A stretch of 64,000 nt of DNA from Xiheicaenibacterium sp046351325 (GTDB taxonomy: Bacteria; Myxococcota_A; Polyangia; Polyangiales; Polyangiaceae): the NCBI GenBank assembly GCA_046351325.1, contig JAXLYR010000025.1, positions 45,916 to 109,915 on the forward strand, read 5' to 3'. Numbering within the stretch: the first letter of the stretch is position 1; every line of letters begins with the position of its first letter. The translations under genes and the position numbers were made by a program. Shown one piece after another: positions 33,404-42,247 of this stretch. The notes under the pieces were generated by a model that saw only the letters and a program-made list of their open reading frames with translations, was not told the origin of the DNA and searched no databases.

Positions 33404-35485
33404 ATGGCAGAGGAGTCCGGTAGTACCCGAGACGGCGCCAGTACTACCCAAGAAGGGGCGGCGCCCGAGCTCGACGTCATCATCATCGGTGCAGGCTTTA
33501 CCGGCATATCGGCCGCTCGCGAGCTGAAGGAGCTGGGCGCGAGCTTTCGAGTTCTCGAGGCGTTCGACACCCATCTTGGCGGTCGCGCTTACGCCTATGA
33601 CGCGAAGCACGCGAGCGACACGCCACCACCCCAAGTGGCGGGTTTGCCGCTGCGCTTCGATCACGGCGCCGAGTACATCGGCGACCTGCAAAACTCGATA
33701 ATGAGCATCATCCGCGAGTACCTCCCCAAAGAGGCGCTCGTGAACGGCGCGAACCTGCGGCACCCCTATCCCTATCAGGTGATGGTCCTCGACCAGAAGC
33801 GGCATGTCTTCCGCCTGGACCAGAGCCTATTCGGTATTACGGGCATCCCACCGGACCTCGGTATCGCCGCGGGCATCGCTGTCGTCGGGCTCTTGGCCGA
33901 GATGACGCTCGTGGAGATCCAGATCAACGTCCTCGAGCCGTGGAACGCGCCGGATTACCTGCGCGAGCTCGACAAGATCGACTGTTGGAGCTGGCTCAAT
34001 CAGAAGGATTGGGTCCCCGCCTCGGTGAAGGATCTGCTCCGGATCAGCATCGAGGCCCTGCTCTCCGTCGAGCCGAGCGAGATCTCCCCCTATTACCTTC
34101 TCTGGTATACGGCCTGCAATTCGGGGTTCGTCAACGAGGTCAACGACGACGCGGGGGGGCCGCAGCAATACTGGCTGAGCTGCGGCATGAGCACGCTCGC
34201 CGAGCTCTACGCGACGCCCGTGCGGGACCACATCGAACAAGGGGTCTCGGTGAAGCACATCGACCTGAGCGGGCCGAAGTGCAAGGTAACGACCCAATCG
34301 GGCGAGACCCTCGTGGCGAAGAAGGTCCTCGTGGCCATGTCGCCGCACACGGCTGGCAAGATCGCCTATACGCCGGAGCCCGCACCGGCGCGCAAGGAGC
34401 TCATGGGCTTGCCCATGGGGCGCACGCTGAAGTGCCAAGTCTATTACAAGTCGTCTTGGTGGCATGACAGCCAGGGCACCCACTTCAACGGCTACTGCGG
34501 GGGCGCCAATAACCCGGTTCTCTGGGTCATGGACAACTCGCCTCCGCCCGGGACGGACGACGAGACACACGTCCTCATGACCTTCACCGTGGGCGCGCAG
34601 CTCGACGCCCTAGGCCCCAATCCCTCGCTCCAGCAGATCGAGACCTCGGTCACGGGCGCGATCCGCGACATGTTTCAAGACAACCGCGCGCTCGCCGGCT
34701 CTTCCGAATATCTGCGGCTCGTACCGTTCACCTGGTCCGCCGCGGAGAAGGTCATTGGCGGCGGGCCCAACACCGTATTTACGCCGGGCGCCCTCACGAG
34801 CGACGTGGGCCGCATGCTCAACGCCCATTGGGACGACAAGGTCTTCTTCGCCTCGGCGGAGAACTCCATCAAGCTCGACCCTATCGCCAAGTCACCCCAC
34901 TGGAGCCCCTTCAACCCGGACAACAAGCCGAAGTACACCGAAGACGGCATCCTCCTGCCAGACCCTGCTCCCCCCTATTCGACCGACTACTCCGATTGGC
35001 GCGAGAACCTCGGTTACATGGATGGAGCGCTGGTATCCGGCAAATACGTCGCTCACGAAATTGCCCAATCGCTCGGGCTCGCTCACAAGCTCCCCGCGCG
35101 GCCCGACGGGGCGGCGACGAAGCACGACATCCCGCCCGTCTCGGCCCACCCGACCGATCGCATCGTCTCCGTCCTCGAGCGGGTCAAGTCGGCCGTCGAC
35201 GACGTGTCCAAAGAGGATATTCGCCGATGGACGACCTCGCCCGCCGGGCCCAAGGGGTTCGCGTCGTGGCTGCACCATCAGCTCGAGTCCGCGCTCGACG
35301 CCGATGGTGACGGCAAGATCGACGATCCGGTGAAGCGCCTCACCCGCATCCGGGATTTCGCCATCACCTCGCTCAACTACCTCAACCCCGCCATGCAGCC
35401 CCGCGCTGACGACCCGCTCGACAAGATCCAGCGGGTGCTCGCGGACGCTGACAAACTCCTCAAGCAGAAGCTCGGGCTGCACTGA
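33404..35485 (+). CDS. FAD-dependent amine-oxidase-like protein with an EF-hand-like loop
   Basis: 693 residues from the ATG at 33404, which has GAGGAGGGG at 33390-33398; an in-frame ATG-like start at 33347 has none. The dinucleotide motif is IIIGAGFTGISAARELK, followed by GGRAY, and the C-terminal FAD region includes FFASAENSIKLDPI and GYMDGALVSGKYVA. The protein has a long C-terminal tail of ~120 residues with an EF-hand-like loop, DADGDGKIDD (~632-641). It is the first gene after the cyclase fusion (72 bp), so it may act on the product, but amine-oxidase-like flavoproteins are too diverse to say. A GC-poorer codon choice (TAT, ATT) than its neighbours is noticeable. Confidence 0.75.
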   Translation: MAEESGSTRDGASTTQEGAAPELDVIIIGAGFTGISAARELKELGASFRVLEAFDTHLGGRAYAYDAKHASDTPPPQVAGLPLRFDHGAEYIGDLQNSIMSIIREYLPKEALVNGANLRHPYPYQVMVLDQKRHVFRLDQSLFGITGIPPDLGIAAGIAVVGLLAEMTLVEIQINVLEPWNAPDYLRELDKIDCWSWLNQKDWVPASVKDLLRISIEALLSVEPSEISPYYLLWYTACNSGFVNEVNDDAGGPQQYWLSCGMSTLAELYATPVRDHIEQGVSVKHIDLSGPKCKVTTQSGETLVAKKVLVAMSPHTAGKIAYTPEPAPARKELMGLPMGRTLKCQVYYKSSWWHDSQGTHFNGYCGGANNPVLWVMDNSPPPGTDDETHVLMTFTVGAQLDALGPNPSLQQIETSVTGAIRDMFQDNRALAGSSEYLRLVPFTWSAAEKVIGGGPNTVFTPGALTSDVGRMLNAHWDDKVFFASAENSIKLDPIAKSPHWSPFNPDNKPKYTEDGILLPDPAPPYSTDYSDWRENLGYMDGALVSGKYVAHEIAQSLGLAHKLPARPDGAATKHDIPPVSAHPTDRIVSVLERVKSAVDDVSKEDIRRWTTSPAGPKGFASWLHHQLESALDADGDGKIDDPVKRLTRIRDFAITSLNYLNPAMQPRADDPLDKIQRVLADADKLLKQKLGLH

Positions 35486-35496
35486 CAGCGCTGAAA
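35483..35496. repeat. Imperfect copy 4 of the palindromic element
   Basis: TGACAGCGCTGAAA keeps the left part of the TGACAGCGCTGTCA element. Its first three bases form the stop codon of the amine-oxidase-like gene. Confidence 0.55.
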
Positions 35497-35500
35497 GCGT

Positions 35501-35529
35501 GGGCCTCAACGCGAAGCACGCGGAGGCCC
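35501..35529. terminator. Bidirectional terminator-like hairpin
   Basis: GGGCCTC (35501-35507) pairs with GAGGCCC (35523-35529) with a 15-nt loop, in the 49-bp gap between the 3' ends of the convergent amine-oxidase-like and ~200-residue genes. Confidence 0.5.
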
Positions 35530-35534
35530 GCGCG

Positions 35535-36143
35535 TCAGCCGGCTGTCCACATGAGCGCGACCGTGGCGACACCCGAGTAGTCGGTGCCCCCCGCGACCAA
35601 ACGCCCAGTCGCGGACTTGGCGCCACAGAGCTCGAGCACGACCTCGGTCGTGCCGATGACGTCCTCCCAGACTCCCTGGCTCGCGCCCGCAAGACCCGAG
35701 AGCTTGAGCTGAGCGAAGCCCTTGCGGTTCTCCTCGACGACGACACGCCCCGTCTCGCAGAACATGGCAAAGAGCCGCGCGTACTGCTTTACGACCGTAT
35801 CGGGTGAGATGAACTTGAGGATAAAGCGGTAGATCGTGGTCACGTCGTGTCGCGTGGCGGTCCGGCTGATGTTCCGCGAAATACCCGGCCCGAAGACGGA
35901 CTGAGCCGCGTTGTGCAAGCTCGAGAACCACTCGATTGGATACCAACCGACGGAGAGCACCTCTTTTTGCGCGAGCGACTGCGCGACCTCGGGCAGAATG
36001 AGCGGTCGAATTCGATCCACTGAATCCGGCCCCTGCAGTTCGGTCAAAGCCCGTACGAACGCCAAGATGCTCTGGCCCTTGATCTTGACCCCACTCAATT
36101 CCCGCGTGCTGCTCTGGCGCGTCGAGCTCGTCATGCAGATCAT
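35535..36143 (-). CDS. Hypothetical ~200-residue protein, possible myxobacterial paralog family
   Basis: 202 residues from the ATG at 36143, which has GGATG 5 bp upstream; a second ATG lies at 36134. No signal peptide and no membrane segment. Length and the alternation of helix and short strand (IKGQSILAFVRALTEL; SVGWYPIEWFSSLHNAAQ; VVLELCGAKSATGRLV) loosely recall DUF2378/TIGR02265-type myxobacterial paralogs, but I could not confirm this. It starts 15 bp from the divergent phosphoesterase gene, so the two promoters must overlap. Confidence 0.6.
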   Translation of the reverse strand: MICMTSSTRQSSTRELSGVKIKGQSILAFVRALTELQGPDSVDRIRPLILPEVAQSLAQKEVLSVGWYPIEWFSSLHNAAQSVFGPGISRNISRTATRHDVTTIYRFILKFISPDTVVKQYARLFAMFCETGRVVVEENRKGFAQLKLSGLAGASQGVWEDVIGTTEVVLELCGAKSATGRLVAGGTDYSGVATVALMWTAG

Positions 36144-36158
36144 GTCAGCATCCAGCCC

Positions 36159-37679
36159 GTGACTCCGAGTGTCAAGGCAGCCCAGGGGCCCCGCCGCCAC
36201 ACGGTCGTTCTCTCGGACGTCCACCTGAGTCAGGCGCACCCTCACGACGAATCCGACCCGCTCTGGATGCGTTATCGGCAGCGGGATTGTCACCCCGACG
36301 TCGACTTCGCCTCCTTGGTCGACGAGATGCTCCGGCGTGCGGCTGGCGACGCGCTCGAGGTCGTCTGGAACGGGGATGTGTTCGACTTCGACGCTCCGTG
36401 GGTGAAGGACGGAGTGAGCTCCTTCGAGGAATACCCGCTCGACGACCGCGGCTGCGCCGAGCAGGTCGAGCGCATCATCGACGATCATCCCATATGGTTC
36501 GAGGCCGCTGGTCGCGTGGTCGCGGCAGGGCATCGCCTGCTGATCCTGTCAGGGAATCACGACATCGAGCTCTATTGGCCGGGCGTCCGCGCCGCGATCC
36601 GTCGCGCCATCGGGCGCCATGCTCCGGACCTCTCAACCGACGAGCTCGAGGCGCGCGTCCGCTTCCGCGCGTGGTTCCACCTCACCGAAGACGGCATCTA
36701 TTTGGAGCACGGCAGCCAATACGACATGTTCAACGGCGTCCGCCACGCGATGCTGCCCGTCACGCGCAAGCGTGACTGGATTCACCCGCAGACTGGCAAG
36801 CTCGCGTTCAAGCGAACCGGCTCGCGAATGGGGTATTTCAACCCCTACCACGAGGGCACGTTCTACATGGGACTCTTCGGGTATCTCGGTCACTACCTGC
36901 GTTTTTACGCCTTCTCGAGCAGGCGCCACATCTGGCGAGTATGGTTCTGGGGCTCGTTCGACACCGCGCTCGACATATGGCGACATCGCCACGACGAGGA
37001 CTGGTCCGACGAGGCCCGCGCGCTCGCACACGAGGAGACCGGTGTGTCGCTCGACGCGATCGACGCGACCCACGCGCTGACAGTCCCTTCGGCGGAGCGT
37101 TGGATGTTGCCCATTCTGCGCGAGCTCTGGCTCGACCGCGCGATATGGCTCTTCATCTTGCTCACGACCTCGATCGTGGGCGCGGTCTTGGGTGGGCTGC
37201 TCGCGGGCGCGATCACGCTCGGTTTGACCGCGGCGGTCTTCATCACTTACGAGCTTGTAACCCCCAAGCCCGATATTCGGACCTATGACTCGGGGGCGGC
37301 CTCGCGCGTCGAGCGCCTCTTCGAGATCCACAATGCGCGCGCGGTCTGCATGGGGCACACGCATCGCCCCTCGGGAGTTTGGCGCGATGTCGCGGGAACG
37401 CCGCGCTTCACGGGCAACAGCGGCTCTTGGTGCCCGGCCTATCACGACCAGAGCTGCACGAAGCCCGTCTACGTGCGCAGGCCGCTCCTCTACTTGGTGA
37501 GCGAGGAATCGGGCCCCAACGAATCAAGCCTGCGGGGGGGCCTGCATTTTTGGGACGGCAAGACCCTGACACAGGAGGCTCGCGCGCCCGATCGTGAGCC
37601 CGCGCACACCGTCCACGGGCACGCGCAGGACCAGCACTCTCAGGACCAGCACAGAGCCGAGCCGACTGCGAGCGGCTGA
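36159..37679 (+). CDS. Calcineurin-like metallophosphoesterase with C-terminal membrane segments
   Basis: 506 residues, GTG start. The metal-binding motifs are in order: LSDVHLS (DxH), NGDVFDF (GDxxD), SGNHDIELYWPG (GNHD) and MGHTHRPSG near 400 (GHxH). Between the last two motifs are an insert of ~250 residues and a hydrophobic pair (LWLDRAIWLFILLTTSIVG and LGGLLAGAITLGLTAAVFIT). Resemblance to UDP-2,3-diacylglucosamine hydrolase is limited, and this architecture is larger. Role likely at the inner membrane on lipid or nucleotide phosphates. It is divergent from the ~200-residue gene 15 bp away. Confidence 0.85.
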   Translation: MTPSVKAAQGPRRHTVVLSDVHLSQAHPHDESDPLWMRYRQRDCHPDVDFASLVDEMLRRAAGDALEVVWNGDVFDFDAPWVKDGVSSFEEYPLDDRGCAEQVERIIDDHPIWFEAAGRVVAAGHRLLILSGNHDIELYWPGVRAAIRRAIGRHAPDLSTDELEARVRFRAWFHLTEDGIYLEHGSQYDMFNGVRHAMLPVTRKRDWIHPQTGKLAFKRTGSRMGYFNPYHEGTFYMGLFGYLGHYLRFYAFSSRRHIWRVWFWGSFDTALDIWRHRHDEDWSDEARALAHEETGVSLDAIDATHALTVPSAERWMLPILRELWLDRAIWLFILLTTSIVGAVLGGLLAGAITLGLTAAVFITYELVTPKPDIRTYDSGAASRVERLFEIHNARAVCMGHTHRPSGVWRDVAGTPRFTGNSGSWCPAYHDQSCTKPVYVRRPLLYLVSEESGPNESSLRGGLHFWDGKTLTQEARAPDREPAHTVHGHAQDQHSQDQHRAEPTASG

Positions 37680-37683
37680 GCGC

Positions 37684-38295
37684 CTAGGCTTGAGCCTTGC
37701 GGGCCGGTCGCGACTTCGGTGCGGCGTCGCTCTTCGCCGGGCCGCGCGCGTTTTCCACGATGGCGTTGCAAGCGTCGATGCAGGCCTTGCTGAGGTCGGG
37801 CAAGGTCGACTTCTTCGCCGTTGCGCCGCCGCCCGTGGCGATGAGGTTCGCCGCGCCGTGCAGCACGAGGAGGATGCTCGTCGCCAGGCGGAGTTGGTTC
37901 TCGGCGGAGCCGCCGACGCTCTCGGCGATCGCGTTCTTCAAGAGGGTGAGCGGGCCGCTCTCGGGGCCGTTCTCCGCGCGCGCCCGCCAACCCGCCCCGA
38001 AGAGGAGCGCGTAGTCGTTCGGGTGCTTCTCCGAGAAGGCGAGGTAGCGGCGGCACCCGTCGGTGAAGGACTCCGTGTGCTTCAGGCTCTCCTCGAGCTT
38101 CGCGGCGGCGCGCTTGCGCAGCGCTTGGAGCAGCCCCTGCCGATCGACGAAGTGAGCGTAGACCGTCGGCGTCGTCGTCTTGGCGGCGACGGCCACGGCG
38201 CGCATAGTCAAGGCTTCTTCACCACCGCTCGACCAGAGCCCGTGGGCGGCGGTGAGGATTCGGGCGGAGAGCTTTGGATCGGTCTTTCGCGGCAT
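37684..38295 (-). CDS. TetR-family transcriptional regulator
   Basis: 203 residues. The N-terminal helix-turn-helix (ALTMRAVAVAAKTTTPTVYAHFVDRQGLLQAL, residues ~29-60; the Y-x-HF turn is typical) is followed by a helical ligand domain with TetR_C-like segments. An Ala/Lys/Arg-rich tail ends the protein. It lies 84 bp downstream of the ABC importer genes on the same strand and 4 bp from the convergent phosphoesterase gene. The target is unknown; it may regulate the importer operon. Confidence 0.88.
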   Translation of the reverse strand: MPRKTDPKLSARILTAAHGLWSSGGEEALTMRAVAVAAKTTTPTVYAHFVDRQGLLQALRKRAAAKLEESLKHTESFTDGCRRYLAFSEKHPNDYALLFGAGWRARAENGPESGPLTLLKNAIAESVGGSAENQLRLATSILLVLHGAANLIATGGGATAKKSTLPDLSKACIDACNAIVENARGPAKSDAAPKSRPARKAQA

Positions 38296-38379
38296 GGGCC
38301 TCGCCGTTCTATCACGGGTCGCGGCGCCTTACTCACGAAGACAGTAGCGGCCTCGAGCCCCGTAGGCTGAAACGCTGTC

Positions 38380-39111
38380 CTAGTCAGCCTCGACGAGCCT
38401 GCGGGTCGCTTCTTTCGTGGGATTGTCCAGCACTTGGGCAGGTGGGCCGCTCTCTACGCGAACCCCGTCGGCGAGCACGTGAAGGGTGGTCGCGGCCTGC
38501 CGCGCGAACGACAGGGCGTGCGTCACGACCACCATCGTTTGCCCCCCCGCGCCGAGCTCGCGCATGAGCTCGAGGACCTCGCGCGAGGAGCGCGCGTCGA
38601 GAGCGCTCGTCGGCTCGTCGAAGAGCAAGACGTCCGGTCGCATGGCGAGGGCGCGAGCGATGGCGCCCCGCTGCTGCTCGCCGCCCGAGAGCTCACGTGG
38701 AAAGCGGCGCTCCTTGTTCGAGAGCCCGACGCGCGCGAGGAGCGAGCGCGCGCGCTCCGCAGCGGAGGCCGCGGGTTCATCGAGGACCGTGCGCGGCGCG
38801 AGCGTCACGTTGTCGAGCAGCGAGAGGTGCGCGAAGAGGTGAAAGCCCTGAAAGACCATTCCGACTTTGCGCCGCACCGAGCGCAGGAGCTCCGCGTCGG
38901 GCAGCGCACCACCGCGCAGGACCTCACCGGCGATCTCGGCCGAGCCCTCGTCGAAGGACTCGAGGCCGTTGAGACAGCGGAGCAGCGTGGTCTTGCCCGA
39001 ACCGCTCGGGCCGACGATGACGTGAATCTCGCCGCGCGCGACCTCGAGATCGATCTGCGACAAGACGGTCTGTTGACCGCGGCGTTTGCCGAGCGCTCGC
39101 ACCTTGATCAT
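38380..39111 (-). CDS. Polar amino-acid ABC transporter ATPase
   Basis: 243 residues. Walker A is VGPSGSGKTTLL, then VGMVFQGFHLFAHLSLLDNV (Q-loop), the signature LSGGEQQRGAIARAL, Walker B VLLFDEPTSALD and the switch MVVVTHALSFARQ. The signature has Gly where Arg/Val is usual (QQRGAIARA), seemingly tolerable. It overlaps the stop of the fused receptor-permease gene by 4 bp (ATGA) and is the cognate ATPase. The family imports glutamine, glutamate, histidine and similar amino acids. Confidence 0.94.
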   Translation of the reverse strand: MIKVRALGKRRGQQTVLSQIDLEVARGEIHVIVGPSGSGKTTLLRCLNGLESFDEGSAEIAGEVLRGGALPDAELLRSVRRKVGMVFQGFHLFAHLSLLDNVTLAPRTVLDEPAASAAERARSLLARVGLSNKERRFPRELSGGEQQRGAIARALAMRPDVLLFDEPTSALDARSSREVLELMRELGAGGQTMVVVTHALSFARQAATTLHVLADGVRVESGPPAQVLDNPTKEATRRLVEAD

Positions 39112-40643
39112 CGGGCGCTCCCCCTCGCGAGCCGCTGCTCCAATCGCCGCGCGACGAACGAGAGCGGCAAGCTCATCGCGAGATAGAGGATCGCCGTCAT
39201 GATGGTGAGCTCGACGGTCGCTTGGGTGCTCATCGAGAGCACCGAATACTGTTTGGTGAGCTCGACGAGCGTGACGACGCTGCAGACGCTCGTGTCTTTG
39301 AAGAGCGCTACGAAGTCGTTCACGACGGGTGGGATCACGATGCGCGTCGCCTGAGGAATCACGACGTGGCGGAGCACTCCCCATCGGCTCATGCCGAGCG
39401 CGAGCCCGGCCTCGGTCTGACCCTCCGGGACCGCCTGGAGGCCCGCGCGATAGATCTCCGACTCGTATGCCGAATAGTTGAGCGCGAGCCCGATGATCGC
39501 AGTCGGGAACGCGGAGAGCCGCACCCCGAGCTCGGGCAACATGAAGAAGAGGACGTAGAGCTGCAGCATCAACGGCGTGCCGCGCAGAAACTCGACATAC
39601 GAGGCGAAGACGGGCCGCAGCCAGCGAGGGCCCCAAAGCCGCAGCACCGCGACCGCCAAGCCGAGGATCACCGCGAGAGGAAAGGAAGCAACGCTGAGGA
39701 CGACCGTGAGCAGCGCGGCCTTGCCGAGGACACCGGCGTAGTCCGCGACGACGCGGAGGCCGCGCTTTCGCTCGCCGGCTTTGATGGGTGGAGCGCTCGC
39801 GTCGACGGGTTTGTCGACAGGCCCGAGCTCCTTTTCGAGCCGCTTTTGTTGGGCGTCGAGCAGGCCGTAGCGCGCGAGGATCGTCGAGAGTTTGCCGCTC
39901 TTTTGGAGCGCGACGAGCGCCGCATCGATGGCCTCGATGAGGCGCTTTTCACCGCGCTTGGCGTAGATGACATAGAGGCCCTCGCGAATGGGGTCTCCCG
40001 ATCGCACGAGCCCCGGAAAGCGCTCGCCGTAGAACGCGACGATGGGCGTGTCTTGAATGGTCGCGTCGAGCTTGCCGTTCTCGACCTCTTTCATCGAGTC
40101 GGTGTTGCCGTCGTAGGTCACGACCTCGACGGCGTCGCCGAGCTGGCTGCGCGCGGCCTCCTCGGCTGCGGAGCCGGTGAGCACACCCACTTTGCGCTTC
40201 GGCGATTGGGGCTTAGCGAGCGTCTCCCAGGTGAGATCCGTCCGCGTCTTCGGGACGAGCAGCTGGAGCGCGTAGACGTAATAGGGCTTCGAGGCCTCGA
40301 GGGCCTGCGCCCTGTCTTCGGTCCACTCGTAGCCATTCAGGACGATGTCGATCTCCCCAGTCCGAGCGAGGTCGGGGAGCTTGTCCCAATTGCCTTGATG
40401 GAACTTCGCTTTGACGCCCATCTCGCTGGCGATCGCGTCGGCGAGCTCGACCTCGAAGCCGGTTACGACGGTGGAGTCGTCGTCGCGCGGGAAGACATAA
40501 GGGCCGCCACCCTCTTGATCCGCGCCCCACACGAGCGCCCCGCGGGCGCGCACGTCATCGAGGACATCCGCTCGCGCGGTGCGGTCGAGCGTGAGGGCCA
40601 GCGCGAGCGCGAGCGACGCCAAGACGAGCCCTCGAGTGCGCAT
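39108..40643 (-). CDS. Fused periplasmic amino-acid-binding protein and ABC permease
   Basis: 511 residues. A signal peptide (LVLASLALALALTLDRTARA) is followed by an SBP_bac_3 domain (~25-290: LVWGADQEGGGPYVF, GFEVELADAIASEMGV, NGYEWTEDRAQAL). A charged ~15-residue linker then joins a HisMQ-type permease (~305-505) with several helices and the EAA loop (GLQAVPEGQTEAGLALGM, then HVVIPQATRIVIPP). Such receptor-permease fusions tether the binding protein to the translocator. The amino acid cannot be deduced. It starts 24 bp after the small lipoprotein gene. Confidence 0.93.
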   Translation of the reverse strand: MRTRGLVLASLALALALTLDRTARADVLDDVRARGALVWGADQEGGGPYVFPRDDDSTVVTGFEVELADAIASEMGVKAKFHQGNWDKLPDLARTGEIDIVLNGYEWTEDRAQALEASKPYYVYALQLLVPKTRTDLTWETLAKPQSPKRKVGVLTGSAAEEAARSQLGDAVEVVTYDGNTDSMKEVENGKLDATIQDTPIVAFYGERFPGLVRSGDPIREGLYVIYAKRGEKRLIEAIDAALVALQKSGKLSTILARYGLLDAQQKRLEKELGPVDKPVDASAPPIKAGERKRGLRVVADYAGVLGKAALLTVVLSVASFPLAVILGLAVAVLRLWGPRWLRPVFASYVEFLRGTPLMLQLYVLFFMLPELGVRLSAFPTAIIGLALNYSAYESEIYRAGLQAVPEGQTEAGLALGMSRWGVLRHVVIPQATRIVIPPVVNDFVALFKDTSVCSVVTLVELTKQYSVLSMSTQATVELTIMTAILYLAMSLPLSFVARRLEQRLARGSAR

Positions 40644-40667
40644 ACCCGAGGGAGCATACTCCGCTCC

Positions 40668-41198
40668 TCAACCGAGCTTCATGGTTCGCGTCGCGGCCTC
40701 GAGCTCGTCGCGGATCGCGTCGTTGAAATAGGCCTCGTCCCCTGCGGCCTCGACGACGACGACGCTCTCCCCGGCGACGAAGACCGTAAGCCAATATTCG
40801 TGATTTCGACCGTTCCTGTTCAATTGATAGCGGAGCCGATTGCCGTCGCGGCCGTCGTCGGTCTTCACCGCTAGAGGCTTGTCGTCGAGCGCCACATAGC
40901 CCTGAGAGCGGAGCTTGTTGTCGAGGGCCTCGGTCCAGAAAGCGAGGTTGCCCGCGGGCTCGTTCTTCTCGGTGCGGATCCCGATGACGACGCCCGAGGC
41001 GTTGGTCGCGCGGAACGAATAGTCGGTGTCGTGCTCGAGCTCGGCGAAGCCGTCGGGCGCCGTGAGGCTGGCCGATGGGCCGGCGCAACCGGTGAAGAGC
41101 GCGGCCGCCGCGACGGCTACGACCATGAAGAGCACGCCGCGGCGTGGAGTTCGGTGAAGGGTCCTGACTGCCAATGACGAAGGACTGGGGGTTTTCAT
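40668..41198 (-). CDS. Lipoprotein of unknown function
   Basis: 176 residues. A long Arg-containing N-region precedes the hydrophobic segment and lipobox VAAAALFTGCAGPSAS (Cys ~38). The mature ~138 residues look like a small alpha/beta domain (APDGFAELEHD; YSFRATNASGVVIGIRTEK; RNHEYWLTVFVAGESVVVVEAAG), a pattern like serine/threonine-kinase-associated or PsbP-like lipoproteins, but I do not recognise it. It is on the same strand as the importer genes and may be part of the same operon. Confidence 0.7.
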   Translation of the reverse strand: MKTPSPSSLAVRTLHRTPRRGVLFMVVAVAAAALFTGCAGPSASLTAPDGFAELEHDTDYSFRATNASGVVIGIRTEKNEPAGNLAFWTEALDNKLRSQGYVALDDKPLAVKTDDGRDGNRLRYQLNRNGRNHEYWLTVFVAGESVVVVEAAGDEAYFNDAIRDELEAATRTMKLG

Positions 41199-41227
41199 GG
41201 TGACTCCGATTGCGAGCGACTCGAGCT

Positions 41228-42190
41228 TCAGTTCTTGGCAGGCGGCATGGTGAGCAAGCGGTCCATCCCGAGCTTGGCGAGCCAGGACACCGGCAGCTCG
41301 AGCGGCCGCGGCGGCGGTGGCGGTGGCGGCGGTGGCGGTGGCGGCGGGTCTTGGGCGACGATGACCTCCTGCTTCGGCTTCGCGGCGAAGCGCACGGTGA
41401 TGACGCTCATCGCCGTATTCTCCGAGAGGAAGCGCAGCCGGCCGGAGAGCACATCCATCTCGGTCGCGACGCGCTCGAGCTCCTTCTCGACAGTCAGCAT
41501 CTCGCTGATGTTGGCGGTCTTCGCCATGAACTCCTCGAGTCGCTTGCGGGTCGCTTTGAGGTTCTCGAGCCGAACCTGCAAGTCGTGGAACTCCGCAGTA
41601 ACGTCCTCGGCGCCGACGCTCTCGTTCGTGAGGTCCCCGACGCGCTCGATCTTTTGGACGGCCGGGCGGAAGTTCTGAGAGGGCACTTTGACCTTCACCC
41701 AGTCGTTGCCGCGCCCCGCGATGAAGCCACCTTGGCTCTCCGCTGCGTCCACGACCGCGTCGATCGAAGCGGGGATCGTATTGGCGTCTACGGACAGCGA
41801 GACATCGGCCGTATACATGATGAGCGCCGAACGCGATTGGGGCTTATCGACCTCTGCGGCCTTGGCCCCTGAGGCCGAGCTCGGCTGACGCTGGCTCTCT
41901 TGCTGTTGCTGTTGCTGTGGGGCCTGGGGGAGCGTGAGGTCCGGACCGCCGCCCGCATAAGGGACCGAGGGCGAGCTCACGCCGGCCGCCTGCGGCCTTG
42001 GTGCGTCCATGCCTCCATCCATTGCAGGCGCCTCCATACCCGCAGCGCCCATGTTCTGGACTGGAGCGTTGTAGGCCTGTGTCACCGGCTCCATTGGACT
42101 CGAGCCACAACCGCCGAGCGCAAAGCCCAGCGCGCAGAGGGTCGTCGTCCGCGCGAGCCGAGCTCCCCGGAAAAGAATGCGAAGTGCCAC
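41228..42190 (-). CDS. DUF4349-like lipoprotein with coiled coil and poly-proline stretch
   Basis: 320 residues. The lipobox is in TLCALGFALGGCGS (Cys ~28). A Met/Ala/Pro-rich and Gln-rich (QQQQQQ) spacer follows, then a DUF4349-type domain (~120-270: SLSVDANTIPASIDAVVDAA, GGFIAGRGND, FHDLQVRLENLKATRKRLEEF, a predicted coiled coil, and SENTAMSVITVRFAAK). About 13 consecutive Pro residues precede the C-terminus. The usual C-terminal transmembrane segment of DUF4349 proteins is lacking. Probably a lipid-anchored envelope protein. Function unknown. Confidence 0.8.
   Translation of the reverse strand: MALRILFRGARLARTTTLCALGFALGGCGSSPMEPVTQAYNAPVQNMGAAGMEAPAMDGGMDAPRPQAAGVSSPSVPYAGGGPDLTLPQAPQQQQQQESQRQPSSASGAKAAEVDKPQSRSALIMYTADVSLSVDANTIPASIDAVVDAAESQGGFIAGRGNDWVKVKVPSQNFRPAVQKIERVGDLTNESVGAEDVTAEFHDLQVRLENLKATRKRLEEFMAKTANISEMLTVEKELERVATEMDVLSGRLRFLSENTAMSVITVRFAAKPKQEVIVAQDPPPPPPPPPPPPPRPLELPVSWLAKLGMDRLLTMPPAKN
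41306..41348. repeat. CCG/CCA microsatellite encoding poly-proline
   Basis: On the plus strand this is a run of GGC/GGT triplets, that is ~13 Pro codons on the coding strand of the DUF4349-like gene. Slippage could make length variants. Confidence 0.8.
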
Positions 42191-42247
42191 GTTGGACCTC
42201 CGATTGAGTTGGCCCGAGAACGCGACGCGGCGGCGCGACCTTACAGG

